Origin: Pyropia yezoensis
Lineage: Eukaryota; Rhodophyta; Bangiophyceae; Bangiales; Bangiaceae
DNA: 64,000 nt
Assembly: GCA_009829735.1 (NCBI GenBank)
Contig: CM020619.1
Coordinates: 8,608,375-8,672,374 of the forward strand
Reading direction: 5' to 3'
In this document: positions 40,308 through 48,648 of the stretch, one piece after another
Position numbering within the stretch: the first letter of the stretch is position 1
How the letters are laid out: each line of letters begins with the position of its first letter
Translations under genes and position numbers: made by a program
Notes under the pieces: generated by a model
What the model was told of the DNA's origin: nothing
Databases searched by the model: none
Seen by the model: only the letters and a program-made list of their open reading frames with translations

Positions 40308-41620
40308 TCGTTGGCCTAGGTCCGGGAGGGGGCGGTCGATGCCAAGGGGGGGAGTATCGCACAGCCGGACCAAGAGGAGGAAGGCTGACTCGGCAGAGGG
40401 GGGAATCGGGATGGGCCAAGGGAATGAGGGAAGCCCACACCGAAGGGACAGGTGGACGAGGAGTGCACCCGGGGGGAGACTCATGTTAGCACTGAATTCA
40501 ATGACTGCGGTGGCGGCGCTACGGCAATGTCGCGTTCCCACAGCAGGTCATTTTGGCTGCAGCCAAGCTAGGTAGTCGGAGGGACCGCGGGGAAACGCTT
40601 GTCCACCGAGCTGGTGTCCTTGGCCGTGCCTATCGTGCGGGTGTGCAGTCTTGACAATTCAATGGCTGCTTTTGTGCGGATTGTGCCTCGTGTGTCAGGC
40701 TTGTGACCGTAACTGGAAAAGCGGCACCCAAATCGTTGCCAAGACAACACGGCTTAAATCCAGCGCTGACTCGGGGTCCGATCGACTGGTCGCTGTTGCC
40801 CTCGGACAGTGGGCTTGCCGGGGCCAGTCTCACGTTGCCGCCCCCACACGACGGGACAGGGCGGAAGGTGCGCTTTCTGTATGTAACATGTACTGTATGT
40901 ACATACTGTACGTCGGCGTACTGTTTCATCTCGTCCCGGGTGTGCATACGTTGCAGTACGCGCTATGGCAGGGGCACCCACATCGGTTCTCGCCCGGCAG
41001 TTGAGCTGACCCCTCACGGCACGCCACCTGTTGCTTTGCGGCATTGGGAGGCGCTCCACAGCCGCCCTGCAGACAGCCCAACCCAGACGGGCAGCACGCC
41101 TGACGCGCGCCACAACGGGCGGCGTGCAGTATGTGCACTGTACTGTGCATATGCGCTCCTCCCCACTCCCCTTCTGACCCCGGGATAGAGCGTACGCTGT
41201 CCGCTCGGAGGATCGCCCAGCCAGTCTCGGCCTGTAATCATGCAACTACGCATCACGCGTGCAAATACAGGATGTACGTAGAGGGTGTTGCCGCCACATC
41301 GGGTAGCTGTGGCGCCGCGGCACTCATACCCGCCGGTTCGGGGCTTGCTGCCGCGCGCTCAACGGGGGGAGAGGAAAAAGGCCGCTAGGGCGAGTGGGGG
41401 GGTGGTGTATCTCATTCTTTTGGCAGGCCCTGGCTGCCTTGCGCGGCGGATGCGACGCGGCTGCATGGTGCTGCGTGGTGGCCCAGAAGCCAGTGGCACA
41501 CCCAGCGGTCGTAGCATGAGTCATATGAATCACAAGCCGCGCCTGTCTCGCTGCACACTGCGTGCATTGGCGGCGGGCGAGGGGGTTGGGAGGTCTGGGG
41601 GCTCCTGTGCCGGTCCGAAG
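40308..41620. other. Intergenic or intronic region upstream of the catalase exon
   Basis: No catalase N-terminal motif (VHAKG-type or the NTPVFF/IRD region) appears in the plus frames. A perfect palindrome, GTATGTACATAC, sits at 40895-40906 among other TGTAC repeats. A good acceptor-like sequence (CTCATTCTTTTGGCAG) ends at 41425; the frame after it contains GTPSGRSMSHMN, which is only vaguely like the catalase stretch before RHMNG. Left unassigned. Confidence 0.4.
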
Positions 41621-42553
41621 ACTCGGCGCGTCTGGTGTATTCCTGTGCGGTTCTCCGTCGTGCACGCATACAAGCTCATCTCGGCGGAGCGTAAGGTCAC
41701 GTACGTCAAGTTTCAGTGGACCTCCATGCAGGGCATCCGCAACTTCACCGCCGCCGAGGCGATGCACATGCGGGAGCGGGACTTCAACCACGCAACCCGC
41801 GACCTGTACGACTCTATCAATAGCGGAAAGAACCCATCGTGGGAGCTGCGTGTGCAGGTCATGCCGTCTGACCGGATGTACAAGCTGGACTTTGACCCGC
41901 TCGACGCGACCAAGCGGTGGCCCGAGTGGATCGCGCCGTTCAAGACTATTGGCCTCATGACCCTGTACCGTGTGCCCGATAACTTCTTCCAGGCCACGGA
42001 GAGCGTTGCCATGTCACCTGGGACGTTTCTCCCCGGCGCCATCGAGCCATCAGAGGACAAACTCCTGCAGGGTCGCCTCGTGGCCTACCCCGACGCGCAG
42101 CGCTACCGCCTGGGTGCCAACTATGCGGACCTGCCTATCAACCGCCCGCTCTCGTCGGTGCGCTCCTACGCCCAGGACGGGACAGGCAATAATGGTGCCA
42201 TGAAGGGCACCCTCAACTACGGACTCAGCTTGACGAGGGCGACCTTCCCTACCACTGACGCGGCACTCTTGTCCGAGTCCAAGGTGTGCGACGTGGTCAC
42301 CCAGGCGCCCATCCCCGTCACTGCCGACTTTGCGCAGGCCGGTGAGCTCTACAATTCCTACAACCAGCGGGAGCGCGACAACCTCATCGCCAACTTGGCT
42401 GGGGACCTCGGCCAGGTCCGCTCAATGCTCGTCCGGAACACCATGTGCTCTCACTTCTACAAGGCACACGAGCAGTTTGGTCGCGGCATTTCCCGCGCGG
42501 TCGACTGCGAGATGGCGGTCGTCAAGAGGATGGCCGACGCACTGGATGGATAG
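41621..42553 (+). CDS. Catalase, C-terminal half (partial: 3' exon or fragment)
   Basis: From about 41648 the frame matches haem catalases from mid-protein to the C-terminus: VVHAYKLISAERKVTYVKFQW, NHATRDLYDSI, WELRVQVMP, KLDFDPLDATKRWPE, VPDNFFQATESVAMSPG, SEDKLLQGRL, then YPDAQRYRLGANY. The Tyr of the R-x-x-x-Y element (RLVAYPDAQR) that ligates haem iron is present. The N-terminal half with the distal His and Asn is not found in the preceding 1.3 kb. Either a long intron separates it or this is a truncated copy. The 5' border at 41621 (after CCGAAG) is a guess. The frame runs cleanly to the stop at 42553, which argues against old decay. Confidence 0.8.
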   Translation, partial: TRRVWCIPVRFSVVHAYKLISAERKVTYVKFQWTSMQGIRNFTAAEAMHMRERDFNHATRDLYDSINSGKNPSWELRVQVMPSDRMYKLDFDPLDATKRWPEWIAPFKTIGLMTLYRVPDNFFQATESVAMSPGTFLPGAIEPSEDKLLQGRLVAYPDAQRYRLGANYADLPINRPLSSVRSYAQDGTGNNGAMKGTLNYGLSLTRATFPTTDAALLSESKVCDVVTQAPIPVTADFAQAGELYNSYNQRERDNLIANLAGDLGQVRSMLVRNTMCSHFYKAHEQFGRGISRAVDCEMAVVKRMADALDG

Positions 42554-44087
42554 CGGCCTCTCATAGGACCACCGGGATTGAGGGTGGCCTAGCCAGTCTC
42601 CGTCTGATTCTTTGGAGGGGAGGGTGAGGGCATGTCTGGGTTGCTAGCTAGCGGCGGCTTGGTCTTCGCGGGTGGACTGCTACCGCGCGGCCAGGGTAGG
42701 TTGGCAGCCACCATTGGTTTTTTGTGTGTCTAGGCGGGACAGGCGCGTGCGGGTGCCGCACTTCATGCCACTCATCCCGTTCATGTTATCCTCTTGAACA
42801 GCGTTGCATTTGGCGGCGCTTGCGGCTACCCAGTTGACCTGGAGTGCCACCTAGCGTGCACTAGCATGCAGAGAAAACGAGTGACCCCGCCCACATAGGC
42901 CACACCCAGCCGCCCCCAATGCGTCAGCCTCGCCTGGCCACGCCAGCCCTGTCGCCGTACCGGGATAATAAGCGCACACGGGGTGAGCGTCCGTCCACTG
43001 GGCCGGAAAGGGGTCCCAATCCGGAAGCGAGGGTGTGGCGCGAGCCTTTGTCCGCAAGCCCGCTGTTGGACGGGTCGGGGATTTTCCCCCCTCCCCGATT
43101 GTATCATGCCCCCGCTGCAACGTTACGCTCCCACCCGAGGGGGAGCCGTGCAATTGCGCGGGAAACTGAGCGGCGGGGGCGCCGCGGACGTGGCACGGGA
43201 CGGGCGAGCGGGGGGAGGTGGGTGGGGGCAGCCACCGCGGCCAGTCGTGGGTGTCGCGCGGGGCGGTGGGGGGGGCAGCGGCGTCCGTGGACTGCTGGGT
43301 CCGAGGTGACGTGGCGGACGTGGAACCGTTGGCAGCGGACGCACCGGCTTGTCGGGCGCGCGAACTGGTGGCGGCCTCAGCATGTGGCAGGACGGGGGGT
43401 GTGCGAGGCGCTGCGTGGGGCGGCAACGAGCGCCACGGGCGGCAAGGTGGAATATGGCGCGGCGGTGTGTCGGGCGGACTCGAGCACAGCGCCCAAGGCT
43501 TGCGGGGGGGGGGGGGAGGGGGGGTGGGTACAATTCGGGTGCCCGCCCCACCCCCCCCTCCTCCCGCCTCCCCCACCCTACCTCTGGCCCTTCCCGACTC
43601 CGCCAGGTCCCGCCGGGGGAGGTGGGGGAGAGCCAGGGTGCAGGGTGTGGCTCGGGGGGGGGGGGGTGGCCGTAGGGCGCCGTGGTCCGGACGGGGAGAG
43701 GCTCGGCGGGGGAGGGGGCGGGCGGGGTGGGCAGCAGGCAGTGGGGGGGGGGCGAGAGGGGGACCGTCTGGAAGGGCCCGTTTGCCCCGGGAGGGATGTC
43801 TGGCGTGAACGGGCGGCCGTGCGTGTGGGGGCTGCGGGGGAGCCCGCGGGAGTATACGAGAGGGCAAAGGGGGGCGGTGGGGAGCGACGGGCAGCAAAAC
43901 ACACCATCTTTACGTATCACCACCCCCCCCACTCAACACCCGCCAGGGACCAGGCCGAGCGAGAAGCTGCCGTCACGCGGAAGGGGCCAGAAGCGCAACT
44001 GGCCTGCGCTTTGAAACCGCCCGCCCGTGGCGGCGGCAGGCGCGCCGGTCTGCTGAAGGGTGACCAGGTTTGTGCTGTGTGCCCTTT
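42554..44087. other. GC-rich spacer right of catalase, no convincing gene
   Basis: Long overlapping Pro/Arg/Gly-rich frames exist on both strands (for example minus 43897-42851), but they lack motifs and coincide with runs of G or C such as those around 43504-43520 and 43652-43666. Copy B is inserted at its right end. Confidence 0.5.
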
Positions 44088-44450
44088 TGTAGCACAATAG
44101 GGATCCGTCGCACGTCCACTCTCAGGGAACACTCACCAAGGGGGATCGGCACCAACATCACCGGGAGGCCAAGGTTGCTGTCCTTGGAGCGCAAGCCACG
44201 GGACCAAGATGGGAGCCCAAATGGGAGGGGTTTGTTGTTCTACCTTGGCCGGCGGTGGATTCGCCGCCGGCCCCCACGTTATAAACCCTCGGAGACACTA
44301 CTAACTACCCTCCACCCCAAGATGCAAGTCCCTCTGGTCATACGTAACTTATAGATACCGTGACCAGTACGAACTATCAAATTGAAAGTTAAGGGTTAGA
44401 AGTAGCCCCCCTAATATTAGGGTTACAATACGGCCAACCATATTGCTACA
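44088..44450 (-). repeat. 3' LTR, family-2 copy B (363 bp)
   Basis: Inverted copy of the 2605-2967 repeat with perfect TGTAGCA/TGCTACA ends. On the minus strand the polypurine tract AAGGGGGGGATA lies directly upstream. Confidence 0.87.
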
Positions 44451-45041
44451 TATCCCCCCCTTAGATTCGGCCCGTCCTCGGGTCGAGTTGCATTCGGGTT
44501 ACCGAATGTAAGTGGGTCGCGTGACCGTTTACCAGTCGGGTGGGGCTTTGCGCCCCGTCGCGACAGACACCCCTTTTCGAGGTTGTCTGAGGGGGGTGCC
44601 CCCCTTTGTGTGGTACACACACGATCCGTTTTTCGGACCGTTAAATTCCCGATGCGGGTTCTGTTCACGACCCCCCTTTCCGAGGGGTGGTGCAAGCGGA
44701 CCCGCCACCAGGTGTCTGGTGGTAGGGGAGCCCCTCTCGTGTTACCGAGTGAATGGGGGCGGCCGCTCCCGCTTTTCGCGGGGGCGGTTTCGGGGTGAAC
44801 CCCTCTTGGTTGCCCCGTACGGGGGTGTGGCCCCGGCCCGCCCAGGTGCCTGGGTGGAGCCCGTTCGTAGCCTCGTGGGGCGCGGGTTGACCCGCGCGCC
44901 TGAGGCGCTTCTCGTGGCAGTTTGTGGTCATAAGCGCGGGCGCCCGCGCTTCCCTGGCTCGTCCGCGCGAGCGTTCCTCGTACCGGGTCGAGCCGTCCTC
45001 GGCTTTTCTGCAAGGGGCGCCCCTTCCACCCCGGTTGCACC
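44451..45041. other. Antisense-ORF leader, copy B
   Basis: Noncoding; homologous to 2018-2604. It contains many C-run/G-run inverted repeats with short spacers. This is the presumed 5' leader of the antisense transcript, assuming its promoter lies in or near the 3' LTR. Confidence 0.6.
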
Positions 45042-47411
45042 ATGTCGGACCCCCAGGTACCCGGGGGCGAGGACGACCTCCTGCCTGAAGAGGGGGAAGG
45101 GGTGATGGTGGACGACGTTCCCGTCTCCGCCACCGCCGCCGAGTGCTTCCTAGCGAGCTCGTCGGAGGACGAGGACGACCGAGTGACCGTTCGTGTGGCC
45201 CCGGACGGCGCGCCGGGCGGGTTGTCGTCTGTGTGTAGCGGCACGACGGCTCCGTCGGGTGGCGGACAACCGCGTGCAGCGGTGGCTTCTACCGCTTCTC
45301 CTCCGGCGGCCCGGATGGCTTCTGTCGCCGGTACCGGCGTGGCTCTACCTCAAGACGGTGTCGCCGGCGTGGCGGATGGTGGTGTTGGCACCCCGTCCAG
45401 TCCGGCGGGTCAAGACGGCGCGGGTGCCCGCCCGGTTGGTGTGTCCGCAGCGGCGGGTAGCGGGTCTACCCGTGCTGCCCCCGTGGTACCCACGTCGGGT
45501 CCGGGTGGCGGCGATGCTCTGCCCGCGGTGCCGCGGGCGTCTGGTGGTCAAGGTGGGTCTACACCGATGGCTGTGGACTCCGGTAGTTACTCCGGGCGGG
45601 CGCCCGTCCTTCTTCTTCCTCCTCGGCCGCGTGCGACTCCGGCGCCGGCCCCTCTTCCGGTGGGGCATCCCCCGGCGCCCCCTATTCTTCCTGGTCCTGC
45701 CCGGGTTGCCCCGTTGGGTGGCGGCGTCGCCGTGGCGGCGGGTCAACCCGCCATGTCGATGTTCGACTTGGTGGCTCGGGTTCGAGGCCTGACTGTGCAA
45801 GAGTCAATGGAGTCCGATAGGCGGATGCGGGTGGACTTCCACCTGCCCCATCCCCGTGGAGAGTCCTCCCGGCGCGTCAAGGTGGACCCGAGTTGGGAGC
45901 GGGAGTTGGTGCGGCTGGTCAACCAGCCGAACGCGGTGCGAGTGAAACACCATTGGATCCTGAGTCAGCCGGACGACCGGCATGCGCAGCTCTGGCGTAC
46001 TCGGGTGGGACGGGGTGAGGTCTACCTCGACCCCGCCTTCGGGGTATGCGACCTGATTGCTCCCGCGTTGCCGCGGGAGATTGACTACCCGGCTAGTGCT
46101 CGGGGGATTGCGGCGGCGGCGGAGCCGGTTGCGTTTGGGGAGACGGTGGGCAGTACCGGTCGGTATCCCGACTTTGATTACTACCCGGGGGTATCCCCGT
46201 ATCTGTCGTTGACGGCTCCCTACCCGCCTGTGGCGGGGTTGAAGTCGGCGTCGAGCTGGCGACGTAACCATGGTGTCATGGCGGATGCGTTTCGCACGGA
46301 TATAACGTGTGCGTTGCAGACCGGCAACGGTCGTGCGCCGGTATACACTCCCGTGCGCCCGCCGCTATGGCAGGAGGGGTGGGAACCCGCCCCTGCTTTC
46401 CGGTTTGACACCGGCTCCTGTCTCCGATACTTCGGGAGTGTGTTGGCCTCCCGGCCGGTCCACCCGTTGCAGGGTACCTTCACCCTTGAGGTTACCCTCG
46501 GGCAGGCGTCCTCCTTCTTGCTGTCCGTCCGCCGGCAGGGGCGCCTGTTTCATCTTCCGACGGGTGTCCGTCGGCACATCGCGCAGTTGGGCATGGACCT
46601 GATAGCTGCCAAGACCGGGTTGGCCCGGGAGTTCGAGGCTCTGCTGGCTGTTCACGATGCCGTGAACTGGGCTGGGGTGTTGGCCCTTCCCCCGTACCGG
46701 GACCCGCAGGCTGGGGCTACCCCCTTGCCTCGTCACTCGTTGCGTATCCGGCGTACTCAGCCGGGTGAGCCTAGTTGCCATGGGTGGGCGTCCACCAAGG
46801 CCGTTCCTGACCTGGGTATTCCCATGGTTATCCATGACCCTTTTCAGGTCCTTGCCCCGTGGTTCGGTAACCCGATACCGGCGGCGGTTGGCCGTCGTCC
46901 CCGAGAGTGGGGCTCTGCGGGTGGGGAGCGTGAGGTGTCCCGTCGTCGGGCGGAACCCCGCCGGGGTTACGGTGGAGCCCCTTCGGTAGGGTCCTACCGA
47001 GCCTCGTATCAGGTGCCACCGGCTCCGGTGGTAGCCGTGTCGGCTTCTCTGGCTCCTCTGGCTGCGCCAGTGTCCGCTCCCGCCCCTGTCATACAAGACG
47101 GGGGTCCCCGTCTCTGGTATGAGGGCGTTGACGCCCTTGTTGCCCGCGCAATGCGGGAGGGTCTCTCTGTTAGCTTGGGGGATATCCCCCCAGGTGCTGC
47201 GCTAGTTGGGTCAGCGCGTTGCTTCGGTGGTGTGCTTGACCGCCTCCATAAAGCTCTGGAGGACGTGGAGGCTGGCCGCAGCACCCTCGTCCAGCTATGC
47301 ACCGAGGTAACTCGGGTGATTGACCGTCGTGAAATTGCCGACCGGTGGAGCACGGAGGTATACGCGCTTACGCGTGAGTGGCCTCCCTCGGGCAGTGGGT
47401 CTACCCACTGA
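45042..47411 (+). CDS. Antisense ORF protein of family-2 copy B (789 aa, intact)
   Basis: The ATG at 45042 follows the leader and the frame is open for 789 codons. It has an acidic N-terminus, an Ala/Pro/Gly/Ser-rich linker to about residue 240, a conserved core at about 240-600 (RVDFHLPHPRGESSRR, RVGRGEVYLDP, LRYFGSVLAS near 461, RRQGRLFHLPTGVRRH near 500), and a C-terminal block at about 680-780 (LWYEGVDALV, GDIPPGAALVG, CTEVTRVIDRREIADRW). It can be aligned with the family-3 antisense protein through FGSV followed about 40 residues later by a G-L-(F/W)-HLP motif. No known domain is recognised. It is intact although gag and pol of the same copy carry frameshifts and a stop. Confidence 0.85.
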   Translation: MSDPQVPGGEDDLLPEEGEGVMVDDVPVSATAAECFLASSSEDEDDRVTVRVAPDGAPGGLSSVCSGTTAPSGGGQPRAAVASTASPPAARMASVAGTGVALPQDGVAGVADGGVGTPSSPAGQDGAGARPVGVSAAAGSGSTRAAPVVPTSGPGGGDALPAVPRASGGQGGSTPMAVDSGSYSGRAPVLLLPPRPRATPAPAPLPVGHPPAPPILPGPARVAPLGGGVAVAAGQPAMSMFDLVARVRGLTVQESMESDRRMRVDFHLPHPRGESSRRVKVDPSWERELVRLVNQPNAVRVKHHWILSQPDDRHAQLWRTRVGRGEVYLDPAFGVCDLIAPALPREIDYPASARGIAAAAEPVAFGETVGSTGRYPDFDYYPGVSPYLSLTAPYPPVAGLKSASSWRRNHGVMADAFRTDITCALQTGNGRAPVYTPVRPPLWQEGWEPAPAFRFDTGSCLRYFGSVLASRPVHPLQGTFTLEVTLGQASSFLLSVRRQGRLFHLPTGVRRHIAQLGMDLIAAKTGLAREFEALLAVHDAVNWAGVLALPPYRDPQAGATPLPRHSLRIRRTQPGEPSCHGWASTKAVPDLGIPMVIHDPFQVLAPWFGNPIPAAVGRRPREWGSAGGEREVSRRRAEPRRGYGGAPSVGSYRASYQVPPAPVVAVSASLAPLAAPVSAPAPVIQDGGPRLWYEGVDALVARAMREGLSVSLGDIPPGAALVGSARCFGGVLDRLHKALEDVEAGRSTLVQLCTEVTRVIDRREIADRWSTEVYALTREWPPSGSGSTH

Positions 47412-47865
47412 GGAGTGCTATTGGTTGTGAGGGAGAGGGCCCCGGTGACCCTTATGGTAGCCGGGTAGTAGTGAGTATAAACTCATCCCCTTTGGGGGCA
47501 TTGCTTGCCTCTGTTTGCTGCCCTGGGGAGTACCCCTTCTGGCTCAGTGGTGCCTTGCCTCCCGCCTAACTTCTTCCGGTTGGTTCATGCTTGGGGAGGT
47601 CATCCTCCCTCACTTTGTGTCTTGGCTTGGGGAGGTCATCCTCCCGTGTAAGCCCCCTAGTTACTTCGATATTATCGAAGTTAGCCTTTACCTTTAAGTT
47701 AACTTATTAAGGTTCAGGTTTTACTTAGTTACCTAAGCTTGGTTCGACTTAGAAACCTAAGTCTGATTTGACTTAGAAACCTAAGTCTGCCGTAACCATG
47801 TCACACCCTACTTAGTAGGTATAAGCCTCACCCCCCAACAGCCGAAGTCGGTGTCGGTTGGGTTG
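47412..47865. other. Convergent 3' region between antisense ORF and pol, copy B
   Basis: It contains a strong palindrome ACTTCGATA-T-TATCGAAGT near 47662-47680. Near 47747-47788 there are two tandem copies of the hairpin GACTTAG-AAAC-CTAAGTC, 24 bp apart. Such hairpins could serve 3'-end formation of the two convergent transcripts. No gene. Confidence 0.55.
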
Positions 47866-48061
47866 TTACAGTAGGCGTCGTCGCCTCATGTAAGGCATGA
47901 GGAGTTGGCGGGGTATTTTCGCCGCCTGTTCCCAGGTGGGTGAGTCGTATCCGACCCACATAACCTTCACGTACCAGGGTCCTGGTAGGTTCGGGTCGGT
48001 GTGTCCGACCACGCTCTCTACTTGGTATGGAATCCCATCCGGTCCCACCGGGTCGTCTGAC
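47866..48061 (-). pseudogene. pol: Pol tail (chromodomain) of family-2 copy B
   Basis: It encodes DDPVGPDGIPYQVESVVGHT to the end YMRRRRLL, the chromodomain that finishes pol. It is separated from the rest of pol (57441-61256) by the family-3 element. The reading frame is unbroken in this piece. Confidence 0.88.
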
Positions 48062-48529
48062 TGTGGCAGTATTGACCCCCAGGTAGGGGGCAACACGTGC
48101 CATGCAAGGGGCGGCAGGCCACTAGCCTGGTCCGTTCCTCCCCCTGCATTTGGGTCCATATTCCCTAAGTTCGGGATAGTTAGCTTAGTAGTAAATCCAA
48201 CTTGGATTTGAGGGTTTTCTGCATTTATCGTCTTGAATTTTCGTGTGGCCCGGTGGGCAGGTGCTGGGGTGGGAGATTCTGAGTGGCGAGATTCTGAGTG
48301 GACCCTGGGGGGATAAGGGGAGGGACAGCGGGGCTTGGCCCTGCGTCCCCGTCCCGACCAAGAAACTGTTGGACCACACACCATCTTCTTGTTTGTCCGT
48401 GGGGGGATTGCCCCACAACAGGGATAGAGTGTGTGCGACTTGCACTTCTTCCGGTTCCCCCGACACGGGAGGCAGCCCTCGCACACCGCCCCAACTTGGG
48501 TACTGTGTGTGCGAGTGGTTTTTGCCACA
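48062..48529 (+). repeat. 5' LTR, family-3 element (468 bp)
   Basis: Perfect 7-bp terminal inverted repeat TGTGGCA/TGCCACA. It contains a 14-bp direct repeat GAGATTCTGAGTGG (48273-48286 and 48288-48301). Confidence 0.93.
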
Positions 48530-48531
48530 TT

Positions 48532-48548
48532 TGGTGGAGCAGCAGGGG
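48532..48548 (+). promoter_or_regulatory. Primer-binding site, family-3 element
   Basis: TGGTGGAGCAGCAGGGG, 2 nt after the LTR, the same 17 nt as in the family-1 elements. A tRNA ending CCCCTGCTGCTCCACCA would pair fully. Confidence 0.8.
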
Positions 48549-48648
48549 ACAGAGGTAAACTTTACCTCCGGGTGCACCCGGGTGTAGGGGGCCCTCTGTC
48601 TCAGAGGAACGGTGGACTTGGACCGTGTCATACGGATCGTTAGCCAAC

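Larger units (their letters stand above)
44088..48061 (-). mobile_element. Family-2 retrotransposon copy B, 3' part
   Basis: In element order this holds the pol tail (48061-47866), a spacer, the antisense ORF (45042-47411, plus strand), leader, polypurine tract (minus strand, 44462-44451) and 3' LTR (44450-44088). The rest of pol and gag continue at 57441-63064, on the other side of the family-3 insertion. Removing that insertion and one CTGAC restores the pol frame exactly by comparison with copy A. The 5' LTR is not in the window. Confidence 0.9.

Noticed and set aside
40895-40906. Palindrome GTATGTACATAC with nearby TGTAC repeats as a regulatory operator
   Set aside because: An isolated palindrome in an intergenic region with no supporting context; recorded only.
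42851-43897. 348-codon minus-strand Pro-rich frame and its plus-strand counterpart
   Set aside because: Both strands are open because of GC bias, composition is low-complexity, and homopolymer runs lie inside; no domain seen.
45042-47411. Reading the 789-residue family-2 protein as gag of a plus-strand element starting at the LTR at 44088
   Set aside because: The polypurine tract abuts the inner side of that LTR on the minus strand, true gag and pol lie on the minus strand (63064-57441 and 48061-47866), and families 1 and 3 show the same opposite-strand arrangement.
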